NCBI RefSeq assembly: GCF_042683125.1
Contig: NZ_JBHUIY010000011.1
Location: 1 to 64,000 of the forward strand
DNA: 64,000 bases
DNA from: Phaeospirillum tilakii
GTDB taxonomy: Bacteria; Pseudomonadota; Alphaproteobacteria; Rhodospirillales; Magnetospirillaceae
Direction of reading: 5' to 3'
The position numbers were made by a program, and so were the translations under genes. The notes beneath the pieces were generated by a model that saw only the letters and a program-made list of their open reading frames with translations, ran no database searches and was not told the DNA's origin. The stretch's first letter is position 1; every line of letters starts with the position of its first letter. This document shows, piece after piece, positions 45,464-53,490 of this stretch.

Positions 45464-45754
45464 ATGGATCTCGACGGGCTGGAGCGGCGGTTCGACGGGC
45501 CGATCGAGCCGGCGCTGCTGGTCGCGGCGGGGCAGGGGGCGGCGCGTCACGCGGCGGTGCTGGCCCTGGCCCGGCGGCGGGTGGCGCTGGACCAACGGAT
45601 TCTGGCCGCCCGGCTCCGCTGGCGCGCCGACGAAGGCGGGCGCGGGCTCGGCCCGGCGGCGGTGGCGGCGGCGATCGCGGCGGCGCGGGCCGATCTGGCC
45701 GCCAGCCGGCGTCATCTCGCCAGGATTCTCGCCGCCGGGCACCATTGCTCTTGA
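45464..45754 (+). CDS. Small hypothetical helical protein
   Basis: From the ATG at 45464, which follows GGGGAG (45454-45459), the product is 96 aa: MDLDGLERRFDGPIEP and then Arg/Ala-rich amphipathic helices (ALARRRVALDQRILAARL, AIAAARADLAASRRHLARIL). No domain is recognised. It may be read with the next gene, 92 bases downstream, and the palindrome pair lies just upstream. Confidence 0.6.
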   Translation: MDLDGLERRFDGPIEPALLVAAGQGAARHAAVLALARRRVALDQRILAARLRWRADEGGRGLGPAAVAAAIAAARADLAASRRHLARILAAGHHCS

Positions 45755-45846
45755 CGGCGCGGTGGAGGTATGGTGGCGGCGCGACCGCGAGGCAGGGCCG
45801 CCGCCCGTTGCGGCCCGTCCGGTCACAGTGGAGGAGGGGAACGGTG

Positions 45847-46182
45847 ATGGGTTTGTTTTCGGATCTCAAGAAGAAGGCGTCCGACGCCCTCAATCAGGCG
45901 CTGGTCGAGCATCCGGAGTACAAGGAGCGGGCGGTGAAGGTGGCCGGCGACCTTCAGGCCTTCGGCCAGAAGGCGGCGGAAGAGCTGCAGAAGAAGGCCC
46001 CGGCCGTCAAGGACGCCCTCAATGTCGGTGCGCTGAAGGCGGTCGAACTGGGGCAGAAGGCGGTCGATGCCCTGCCGCCGGCGATCGACCAGCTGAAGGG
46101 GACCCTGGCCAACGTCCAGGCCAAGGTCGCCAAGGACATGCCGGCCAAGACCGAGCCGGCCAAGGACGCGTCCTCGAAGTAA
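45847..46182 (+). CDS. Phasin-like or helical hypothetical protein
   Basis: The 111-residue product MGLFSDLKKKASDALNQAL is rich in Lys, Ala and Gln and forms a continuous amphipathic helix (AFGQKAAEELQKKAPAVKDA, AVELGQKAVDALPPA), with no signal or membrane segment. The pattern resembles phasins and other surface-coating helical proteins; no polyhydroxyalkanoate gene is nearby, so the function is open. A strong GAGGAGGGGAACG precedes the start. Confidence 0.6.
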   Translation: MGLFSDLKKKASDALNQALVEHPEYKERAVKVAGDLQAFGQKAAEELQKKAPAVKDALNVGALKAVELGQKAVDALPPAIDQLKGTLANVQAKVAKDMPAKTEPAKDASSK

Positions 46183-46225
46183 GACGCGCCGCCGCGCCGG
46201 TCCGGCCTCGTTGCCGGTCCGGCGT

Positions 46226-47575
46226 TCAGCCGCCGGGGGGCGGCCAGGACAGCGTGACGGCGAGGCCGCCCCAGTCGGAGCGGCCGAAGCCGAGCCTGAG
46301 CCCGAGCAGGGCGGCGAGGTCGCTGACGATCGCCAGCCCCAGCCCCGAGCCGGGAATCGACAGGTCGAGGCGGGTGCCGCGCTGGGTGGCCAGCGCCCAT
46401 TCCTCGGCCGACAGGCCGCGCCCGTCATCCTCGACGGCGAGGCCGCTTTCGTCGGCCCGCACCCGCACCCGGCCCCGCGCCCATTTGCAGGCATTGTCCA
46501 TCAGATTGCCGAGGATCTCGGCCAGATCGTCGCGCCCGAGCGGGGCCAGCGCGTCGGGGGCGCAGGCGATCTCGATCGTCAGAGCGCGGCCGGCATGGAT
46601 CTTCAGCAGCGCGGCGCGCAGCTCGCCCGCCACCTCGGCCACCGCCACCCGGGCCCCGAGCGGGCCGGTCGGCGCCGCCTCGGCGCGGGCGCGGGCGAGA
46701 TGGACCTCGACCAGCCGGGCCAGCCGGCCGATCTGGGCGTTGATCTCGGCGCGGTCGGGCCGGGGGGCGGCCAGTTCGGCCTCGATCACCGCCAGCGGGG
46801 TCTTGAGCCCGTGGGCCAGCGCGCCGACATGGGCGCGGGCGCGGGCGATCAACTGGGCGTCGTGGTCGAGCAGTTCGTTGAGCGCGACCACCAGCGGGGC
46901 GATCTCGGCCGGGGCGTCGGGATCGAGCCGGCCGCCCTCGCGCCGCAGCCGGGCCAGCGCCCCGGCCAGCCGGCCGAGCGGGCGCAGGCCGTAGCCGACC
47001 TGGACCGCCACCGCCGTGATCAGCCCGAGCCCCAGCCCGCCCAGCGCCAGCAGCAGCAGCAGATGGAAGCGGCCGACCTCCGCCTCGACCTCGCGGCGCG
47101 GGGCGGCGACGGCGACATGCAGCGGCCGGCTGCCGTCGGGGAAGATCAGGTCGCGCTCGGCGGTTTCCAGCTCCTCCTGGCGCGGCCCGCGGTCGCGGCG
47201 GAAGCTGACGCTGCCGTCGCCGGCCGGCGGCGACACCGGCAGCGCCGCGTCCCACAGCGAGCGCGAGCGGGCCAGCGGCGCGGTGCCGTCCGACACCTGC
47301 CAGTACCAGCCGGAATAAGGCTGGTCGAAACGCGGATCGCCCAGTTGCGAGCCGACCCGCACCGCGCCGTCCGGGGCGAACGACACCTGGGCGGTCAGGG
47401 CGCGCAGCTGGGCGCGCAGCCGTTCGTGCAGGCCGGTCTCGACCGTGTCGCGGAAGGCGGCGCTCAGCACCCCGCCCCCCACCGCCAGGGCCAGGGCCAG
47501 CCACAGCCCGGCGCCGAGGATCAGCCGGGTGCGCAGCGACAGCGGCCGCCGCCCGGCCGGCGGCGGCGCGGTCAT
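46226..47575 (-). CDS. PhoQ-like sensor histidine kinase
   Basis: The 449-residue product has TM1 (about 17-37), a periplasmic domain (YSGWYWQVSD is a PhoQ-type sensor motif), TM2 near 178, a HAMP-like linker, HisKA with GALAHGLKTPLAVIEAE near residue 252 and an HATPase with LGNLMDNACKWA, VEDDGRGLS and GSGLGLAIVSD. It pairs with the response regulator whose stop it overlaps (4 bases). Its ligand is unknown. Confidence 0.9.
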   Translation of the reverse strand: MTAPPPAGRRPLSLRTRLILGAGLWLALALAVGGGVLSAAFRDTVETGLHERLRAQLRALTAQVSFAPDGAVRVGSQLGDPRFDQPYSGWYWQVSDGTAPLARSRSLWDAALPVSPPAGDGSVSFRRDRGPRQEELETAERDLIFPDGSRPLHVAVAAPRREVEAEVGRFHLLLLLALGGLGLGLITAVAVQVGYGLRPLGRLAGALARLRREGGRLDPDAPAEIAPLVVALNELLDHDAQLIARARAHVGALAHGLKTPLAVIEAELAAPRPDRAEINAQIGRLARLVEVHLARARAEAAPTGPLGARVAVAEVAGELRAALLKIHAGRALTIEIACAPDALAPLGRDDLAEILGNLMDNACKWARGRVRVRADESGLAVEDDGRGLSAEEWALATQRGTRLDLSIPGSGLGLAIVSDLAALLGLRLGFGRSDWGGLAVTLSWPPPGG

Positions 47576-48243
47576 TCCCCCTCCGCCGGCGGGTCGAGCC
47601 GCCAGCCCTGGCCGCGCAGGGTGTGGATCAATTCGACCCCCAGCTTGCGGCGGATGCGGGCGATCAGCACGTCGAGCACGTTGGAATCCGGGTCGGCGTC
47701 GCGGTCATAGACATGGTCGATCAGTTCGCTCCGCCCGACCACCTGCCCCTGGTGATGGGCCAGATAGGACAGGATGCGGAATTCCTGCGCGGTCAGCGCC
47801 AGCGGCAGCCCGTCGAGGCTGGCCTTGCCCGCCAGGGTATCGACCCGGAGCGGGCCGCAGGCCAGTTCCGGGCTGGCATGGCCGGCGGCGCGGCGGATCA
47901 GGGCGCGCAGCCGGGCCACCACCTCCTCCATCTCGAACGGTTTGGTGACGTAATCGTCGGCCCCGGCGGCGAAGGCGGCGGATTTTTCCGCCCAGCGGCT
48001 GCGCGCGGTCAGCACCAGCACCGGCAGCGTCTTGCCGGCGGCGCGCCAGCGGCCGAGCACCGACACCCCGTCGAGCCGGGGCAGGCCGAGATCGAGCACC
48101 GCCGCGTCATAGGGCTCGGTCTCGCCGAGATAACAGCCGGTCTCGCCGTCATAGGCGGTATCGACCACGAAGCCGGCCGCCTCCAGCGCCTGTTCCAGCC
48201 GCAGGGTCAGACGCGGCTCGTCCTCGACCACCAGCACTCTCAT
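47572..48243 (-). CDS. OmpR/PhoB-family response regulator
   Basis: The 223-residue product has a receiver domain (MRVLVVEDEPRLTLRLE, phospho-acceptor Asp in AAVLDLGLPRLDG, Lys in VTKPFEMEEV) and a winged-helix output domain (about 125-220, LALTAQEFRILSYLAHH, YDRDADPDSNVLDVLIARI). It overlaps the stop of the PepSY gene and precedes the sensor kinase, a common three-gene arrangement. Confidence 0.95.
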   Translation of the reverse strand: MRVLVVEDEPRLTLRLEQALEAAGFVVDTAYDGETGCYLGETEPYDAAVLDLGLPRLDGVSVLGRWRAAGKTLPVLVLTARSRWAEKSAAFAAGADDYVTKPFEMEEVVARLRALIRRAAGHASPELACGPLRVDTLAGKASLDGLPLALTAQEFRILSYLAHHQGQVVGRSELIDHVYDRDADPDSNVLDVLIARIRRKLGVELIHTLRGQGWRLDPPAEGE

Positions 48244-48602
48244 CGCCGCTCCTTGCTTTTCAGCAGGGTGCCGTCGCGGGCGTCGTAGATCAACTTGCGC
48301 ATCGTGCCGTCGCGGTCGATCAGCTTGATCTCGTAGACCGGCTGGCCATGGTGGGTGTCGAGTTCGGCCTCGATCATCTCGCCGCCGAAATCGCGCTCGA
48401 CCCGGTCGAGCAGCCGGCCGAGCGGCAGGATCTCGCCCGCCAGCACCGCCCGGCGGGCGCGGTCGTGATCGTCGTCGTCGTGACCGCCATGGCGCCAGCC
48501 GCTGCGGCCCGGGCCGTCGTCATGGTCGTCGGCCCGGGCCGGCGCGGCGGCGGCGGCGAGGGCGAGCGCCAGGGTCAGCGCCAGGAGCGGGATTTTCCTC
48601 AT
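48240..48602 (-). CDS. PepSY domain-containing periplasmic protein
   Basis: The 120-residue product has a signal peptide (about 1-24, ending AAPARA), an Asp/His-rich spacer (DDHDDGPGRSGWRHGGHDDD) and a C-terminal PepSY domain (about 60-118, ERDFGGEMIEAELDTHHGQP and IYDARDGTLLKSKER). PepSY proteins often inhibit peptidases or partner two-component systems. It is the first gene of PepSY-regulator-kinase and is divergent from the His/Asp-rich gene at 48715. Confidence 0.9.
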   Translation of the reverse strand: MRKIPLLALTLALALAAAAAPARADDHDDGPGRSGWRHGGHDDDDHDRARRAVLAGEILPLGRLLDRVERDFGGEMIEAELDTHHGQPVYEIKLIDRDGTMRKLIYDARDGTLLKSKERR

Positions 48603-48714
48603 GCCGTCCTTTTTAGCCGATCGCGGATGAACCGGCGATGACTCGGCGCGTCACCGTCGGTTCAGGCGCGTCCTGTCAGGATCGGTGCCAACGTGATTGA
48701 AGGGAGTTCCCGCC

Positions 48715-49023
48715 ATGATTGGCAAGATGATCCTGCAAGGGCTGGCCGCCGCCGCGCTGGTCGCCACCGCCGCCACCGTCTATGCCGCGAGCGACGGCGC
48801 CGTTCCCGCCGCCGGCTCCGGCGCCGCCGGCCCGGCCGCGACCGCCCCCGCTCCCGGCCGTGGTTCCGACACCGGCTATCTGCCTGCCGGCGGTGGCGGC
48901 CGCGACACCGCCGGTCCCGGCCGGCGCCACCATGACGACGACGATGATGACGACGACCACGACCGTCGCGACCGGCGCGACCACCATCACCGCGACCATC
49001 AGCGCGGGGGGGATGAGCGATGA
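48715..49023 (+). CDS. Small periplasmic His/Asp-rich protein
   Basis: The 102-residue product has a signal peptide (MIGKMILQGLAAAALVATAA), an Ala/Gly/Pro-rich middle and a C-terminal tail of Asp, His and Arg (HHDDDDDDDDHDRRDR), likely able to bind metal ions. The start follows AAGGGAG. Its stop overlaps the b561-SHP start by 4 bases, so it is the first gene of that cytochrome operon. The exact role is unknown. Confidence 0.75.
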   Translation: MIGKMILQGLAAAALVATAATVYAASDGAVPAAGSGAAGPAATAPAPGRGSDTGYLPAGGGGRDTAGPGRRHHDDDDDDDDHDRRDRRDHHHRDHQRGGDER

Positions 49024-49904
49024 GCCCGGCCGGTGCCGAGGCCCGGCCGGTGCCGGTGCCCGCCTGGGAGCGGGCCGCCGGCCGGCTGTGGCACGCCGCC
49101 CTGGCCGGCGGCTTCCTGGTGGCCTGGCTGACCGCCGACGAGGACACCTACCGGATGCATGTGTTCGCCGGCTGGTGGGTGGTGGGGGCGGTGCTGGCCC
49201 GGCTGGCGCTGGCGGTGGTCGCCACCCCGCGCGGGCCGCTGGCGCTGGTCCGGCCCGGCCGCCCGGCGGCGATGCTGGCCTTTGCCGCCCTGGTGCTGGT
49301 GGCGGTCGGCGCGGCGGGCTGGAGCGGGGTGGTCGCCGACGGCCATCCGGCGGTCGAGGACCTGCATGAGGGCCTCAGCAATCTCGCCCTGGCGGCGATC
49401 GGCCTGCATGTCGGGCTGGTGATGTGGCTGGTGCGCGGCCGCTGGCTGCGGCCGCGTCCGTCCCAACGCGCGCCCCAGCCGCTGCGCCTGCTGCTGCTCG
49501 GCGGCGGGCTGGCGGCGGCGCTGCTGGCCGCCGGGCCGGCCCGGGCCGGCGACCCCGCCCGCGACGCCCTGCTGGCCGGGCTGGCCAAGGCGGCGCGGGC
49601 CGAGGATCCCGCCTTCACCGCCTTCTCGCCCGAGCGCGGCGAAAAGCTCTACCGCGCCCGTACCGGCGCCAATGCCGAGCTGGCCGCCTGCGCCACCTGC
49701 CATGGCGACGATCCGACCCGGCCCGGCCGCCATGCCAAGACCGGGCGCGAGATCCGCCCGGCGGCGCTGTCGGCCACCCCCTCCCGCTTCACCGATCCCG
49801 ACAAGGTGACGGAACGGTTCGACCGCGACTGCCCGGCGGTGCTGGGGCGGGCCTGCTCGGCGCGCGATCGCGGCGACTACCTCACCTTCCTGATGTCGAA
49901 ATGA
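49020..49904 (+). CDS. Cytochrome b561-SHP fusion
   Basis: The N-terminal 160 residues are a cytochrome b561-like membrane domain (ARLALAVVATPRG, HEGLSNLALAAIGLHVGLVM with its His ligands). The C-terminal part (about 180-294) is a DUF1924/SHP domain with a c-type heme motif ACATCHGDDPTRPGRHAK, a following Asn/Cys pair (DRDCPAVLGRACSARDRGDY) and FLMSK. SHP is the oxygen- and nitric-oxide-binding cytochrome of Rhodobacter. Normally b561 and SHP are separate genes. The start overlaps the His-rich gene. Confidence 0.85.
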   Translation: MSPAGAEARPVPVPAWERAAGRLWHAALAGGFLVAWLTADEDTYRMHVFAGWWVVGAVLARLALAVVATPRGPLALVRPGRPAAMLAFAALVLVAVGAAGWSGVVADGHPAVEDLHEGLSNLALAAIGLHVGLVMWLVRGRWLRPRPSQRAPQPLRLLLLGGGLAAALLAAGPARAGDPARDALLAGLAKAARAEDPAFTAFSPERGEKLYRARTGANAELAACATCHGDDPTRPGRHAKTGREIRPAALSATPSRFTDPDKVTERFDRDCPAVLGRACSARDRGDYLTFLMSK

Positions 49905-50377
49905 CGGAGACGACGATGCGCCCCCTGCTGCTGCTGACCGGCCTGACCCTGCTGCTGGCCCCGCCCGCCCTCGCCGATCAGGTGGCGCCGGTGACCGACC
50001 CCGACACCCGTGCCCGGTGCGGCGAATGCCACATGGCGTTCCAGCCCGCCTTCCTGCCCGCCCGCTCGTGGGAGCGGATCATGGACACCCTGTCCGACCA
50101 TTACGGCGACCGGGTGACGCTGAAGCCGGAGCAGGCCGCCCACATCCGCGCCGTGCTGGTGGCCGGCGCCGCCGACCGGGCCGGCGGCAAGGTCGCCCGC
50201 CGGGTGATGGCGCGGGTCGATCCCGCCGGCACGCCGCTGCGGCTGACCGAAAACCCCGATTTCCTGCGGCGCCACGACTTCCCTGCGCGCGAATGGGCCC
50301 GGCCCGAGGTCAAGGTCAAGTCCAACTGCCCGGCCTGCCATCGCCGCGCCGAGGCGGGCGATTACGAAGAGGATTAG
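49901..50377 (+). CDS. Diheme cytochrome c (DHC)
   Basis: The 158-residue product has a signal peptide (about 6-25, ending PPALA) and two c-type heme motifs, CGECH (TRARCGECHMAFQPAF) near residue 40 and CPACH near the C-terminus (VKSNCPACHRRAEAGD). This is the DHC family, electron donor to SHP in Rhodobacter. It overlaps the fusion gene stop by 4 bases (ATGA), completing an electron chain from b561 to SHP via DHC. Confidence 0.9.
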   Translation: MTETTMRPLLLLTGLTLLLAPPALADQVAPVTDPDTRARCGECHMAFQPAFLPARSWERIMDTLSDHYGDRVTLKPEQAAHIRAVLVAGAADRAGGKVARRVMARVDPAGTPLRLTENPDFLRRHDFPAREWARPEVKVKSNCPACHRRAEAGDYEED

Positions 50378-50496
50378 GCCTCTGCCCTGGGGGCGGCCCC
50401 GGACTTTCGCGCCGGTGCCGCCATTTTTCCTGCCGGTCCCCCTTTCCTTTCGGTTAAAGCGGCACACCTAACCAACAGTGTGACGCGACAGGTGGG

Positions 50497-53283
50497 ATGG
50501 TGATGGCACGGCGGTTCCGCTTTTTGCGGTTGGCGTCACGCGGGGCCGATCCGGTGCGGTGGGTGGGGCCGCTCGCCCTGATGGTCAGTCTGGTCGGGGT
50601 GGGGGCGATCCTGGCGGTCGATCTGGTCCGCTCCCACCAGCGCGATTATGCGGCGGCGCGGGCGGTGTCGGCCCGTCAGATCGACCGGATCGACCGCCAG
50701 ATCGCCGCCGCGCTGCGGCGGATCGATCTGGTGCTGACCGAGGCGGTGCGTGACGCGGTGCCGTTGCTGGCCGCCTCCGGGCGCGCGGCGGTGTCGCCCG
50801 AGATCGAGCGCGATCTGGCGCGGTGGAGCGCGTTCCTGCCCGAGGGAACGGGGATGGTGGTGCGCGACGCCGCCGGCCTCGCCCGCTTTCCCGCCGGGGG
50901 CGGCGCCAGTTGGCCGGGGGCGGCGTTGCTGCGGCGGATGCAGGCCGATCCCGGTGGTGGGCTGTTGGTTGAACTGCTGCCCGGGGCCGAGGCGGGGCAG
51001 CTCAGCCTGGGCCGGCCGGTGCGTGCCGGTGACGGCCGCCTGCTCGGCCTGATCGAGGTGACGGTGCGGCCGGATTATTTCCAGGCCGTGCTCGCCGCGC
51101 TGCCGCTGCCGTTGTTTGCCTCGGCCACCCTGCTTGACAACAATCTGCGGCTGGCGGCGCGCGAGCCGGCGCTGCCGACCGAACTGGGGCGGCCGCTGCC
51201 GCACGACCATCTGCGCGCGGCGATGGCGCCCGGGGCCGGCCTGCGCGAGAGCGAGATCGTCTCGCCGCTCGACGGGGTGTCGCGGCTGTTCCAGTACCGC
51301 AAGCTGCAAAGCCTGCCCTATCTGATGCTGATCGGGCGGGCGCCGCTGGAATTCCTCGCCGACTGGCGCGACAAGGCGGCGTTCTACGGGCTGGCCTATG
51401 GCGCGCTGACCCTGGCGCTGCTGGCGCTGCTGCGGATCCATCTGCGCGGCAGCGAGGACCGCCGCCGGCTGGTGGCCGAAGTGTTCGATTCGGCGCGCGA
51501 GGGGATCGTGGTGGCCGACCGCGCCGGGCGGATCCTCGCCGCCAATGCCGCGCTCGGCGAAATCACCGGCTATGCCCCCCAGGAGGCGGTTGGCCGCGAT
51601 CTGGGCGGTCTGCTCGATCCGGCCGGCACCGCCCGGCTGTGGCCGGGGCTGGTCGCCGAGGGCGGCTGGCGCGGCGAGGTGTGGACCCGGCGCAAATCGG
51701 GCGAACCCTATCCGCAATGGCTGTCGGTCGCCGCCCGGCGCGACCGCCACGGCGTGGTGACCCATTACATCGGGGTGGTCAGCGACCTGTCCGAACTGCA
51801 TCAGGCCCGCCGCCAGGCCGAGGAGACCCACCGCCGGCTGGAGCAGGCCCAGACCCTGGCCGGGCTGGGCTGGTGGGACTACGAGCCGGCCAGCGGCCGG
51901 CTGGCCTGGTCGGCCACCACCTTCGCCATCCTTGGCCGCGACCCGGCCGAGGGCATGCCGAGCCTCGACAGCCTGATCGCCGCGATCGAGCCCGAGGACC
52001 GCGACCGGGTGCGGGCCTGTTGCCGGGGCGGCGAGCCCGGCGAAAGCGAGAGCGACCTGATGTTCCGCATCCGCCGCCCCGATGGCGAGCTGCGCCACGT
52101 CGTCAGCCGCTTCCACGTCGTCTCCGACGGTGGCGCGGTGCCGCTGCGGCTGGCCGGGACCCTGCTCGACGTCACCGAGCGCGAGGCGATCATCGTCCGC
52201 CTCGATCTGTTCCGCCGCATCCTCGATTCCTCGCCGCAGGGGGTCGGCATCGCCGATGCCGAGGGGCGGATTTTGTTCGCCAACCGCGCCTGTCTGACCA
52301 TGACCGGCCACGAGGCGGCGGCGCTGACCGGGCGCCATTACCTGACCCTGGTCGAGGATCCCGAGGCGGATGCGGTGCGCCAGCGGGCCCAGGCGCTGGC
52401 CGCCGGGCAGGGCTGGACCGGGGTGATCGGCCTGCGCCGCGCCGACGGCACCACCTTCCCCTCTTATTCCAATGCCGGCGCGGTGTGCGACGCCCAGGGC
52501 CGGGTCCAGTATCTGTTCGACATCTTCAGCGACTTCACCGACGAGATCGCCCGCCAGCGCGAGCTGGGCGCCGCCCGCGACAGCGCCGAGGCGGCCAGCC
52601 GGGCCAAGTCGGCCTTCCTCGCCAACATGAGCCATGAACTGCGCACGCCGATGAACGCCATCCTCGGCTTTTCCCAGTTCGTGATGATGGACCCGACCCT
52701 GGCCGAGGCCCAGCGCGAGCGGATCGCCGCGATCTATCACGCCGGCAGCCATCTGCTCGAACTGATCAACGACATCCTCGATCTTGCCCGGGTCGAGGCC
52801 GGCCGGATCGACCTGACGCTCGATCGGGTCGAACTGGTGCCGGTGCTGCGGGAATGCGCCGACCTGATCCAGCCGCTGGCGCGCGAGCGCGGCGTCAGCG
52901 TCGAGCTGGCCGCCGGTGCCGATCTCGCCGCCCGGGCCGACCGGCTCAGGCTGCGTCAGGTGCTGGTCAACCTGCTGTCGAACGCGGTCAAATACAATCA
53001 CCAGGGCGGCTCGGTCCGCCTGTCGCTCGGCCGCGATCCCACCGGCCGGGTGCGGGTCAGCGTCGCCGATACCGGCCCCGGCATCCCGCCGGAACGGGTG
53101 GCGGAACTGTTCACCCCGTTCAACCGCCTCGGCGCCGAACGCTCCGGCATCGAGGGCACCGGCATCGGCCTCGCCCTCAGCCGCCGCATCCTTGAGGAGA
53201 TGGAAGGCGCGGTCGGAGTCGAAAGCCGGCCCGGACGCGGCAGCCTGTTCTGGATCGATCTGCCCCCGGCCGTCCCGCCGTGA
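50497..53283 (+). CDS. Multi-PAS sensor histidine kinase
   Basis: The 928-residue product has TM1 (about 17-44), a periplasmic Cache-like domain (about 45-285, PVRAGDGRLLGLIEVTVRPD), TM2 near 290-311, three PAS domains (about 326, 451 and 570 onward), HisKA with MSHELRTPMNAILGFSQ near 711 and an HATPase (about 810-925, VLVNLLSNAVKYNHQ, VADTGPGIPPE, GTGIGLALSRRI). There is no receiver domain and no adjacent regulator, so the partner is unknown. It lies 120 bases after DHC. Confidence 0.93.
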   Translation: MVMARRFRFLRLASRGADPVRWVGPLALMVSLVGVGAILAVDLVRSHQRDYAAARAVSARQIDRIDRQIAAALRRIDLVLTEAVRDAVPLLAASGRAAVSPEIERDLARWSAFLPEGTGMVVRDAAGLARFPAGGGASWPGAALLRRMQADPGGGLLVELLPGAEAGQLSLGRPVRAGDGRLLGLIEVTVRPDYFQAVLAALPLPLFASATLLDNNLRLAAREPALPTELGRPLPHDHLRAAMAPGAGLRESEIVSPLDGVSRLFQYRKLQSLPYLMLIGRAPLEFLADWRDKAAFYGLAYGALTLALLALLRIHLRGSEDRRRLVAEVFDSAREGIVVADRAGRILAANAALGEITGYAPQEAVGRDLGGLLDPAGTARLWPGLVAEGGWRGEVWTRRKSGEPYPQWLSVAARRDRHGVVTHYIGVVSDLSELHQARRQAEETHRRLEQAQTLAGLGWWDYEPASGRLAWSATTFAILGRDPAEGMPSLDSLIAAIEPEDRDRVRACCRGGEPGESESDLMFRIRRPDGELRHVVSRFHVVSDGGAVPLRLAGTLLDVTEREAIIVRLDLFRRILDSSPQGVGIADAEGRILFANRACLTMTGHEAAALTGRHYLTLVEDPEADAVRQRAQALAAGQGWTGVIGLRRADGTTFPSYSNAGAVCDAQGRVQYLFDIFSDFTDEIARQRELGAARDSAEAASRAKSAFLANMSHELRTPMNAILGFSQFVMMDPTLAEAQRERIAAIYHAGSHLLELINDILDLARVEAGRIDLTLDRVELVPVLRECADLIQPLARERGVSVELAAGADLAARADRLRLRQVLVNLLSNAVKYNHQGGSVRLSLGRDPTGRVRVSVADTGPGIPPERVAELFTPFNRLGAERSGIEGTGIGLALSRRILEEMEGAVGVESRPGRGSLFWIDLPPAVPP

Positions 53284-53294
53284 GGTAAGGTTAC

Positions 53295-53459
53295 GCGGGC
53301 TCTGCCCGCCCCCGCCAAGGGCCGAAGGCCCTTGGAACCCTTTCCTTGCCCTTCGCGCGGCAAACATCCGCGCCCAAGCTGACAGGCCGCTCCGCGCCCG
53401 ACCACCAAAGGGTTCCAAGGGCCTTGCGGCCCTTGGCGGGGGTGGGCGGAGCCCACATC
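53295..53459. repeat. Intergenic palindromic repeat, family 1, full copy
   Basis: A full copy with left arm (CGCGGGCTCTGCCCGCCC then a GGGCC..GGCCC hairpin), core GCGCCCAAGCTGACAGGCC and right arm (CCAAGGGCC-TTGC-GGCCCTTGG, GTGGGCGGAGCCCAC). The left arm is a little diverged from that at 31445. It separates the converging PAS kinase and hydrogenase genes. Confidence 0.8.
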
Positions 53460-53490
53460 ACTCTGAACGGTGCATGTTCGCGCGCGAGGT

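Noticed and set aside
50536..53418. A 960-codon minus-strand frame opposite the multi-PAS kinase
   Set aside because: Low-complexity shadow of a well-supported plus-strand kinase.
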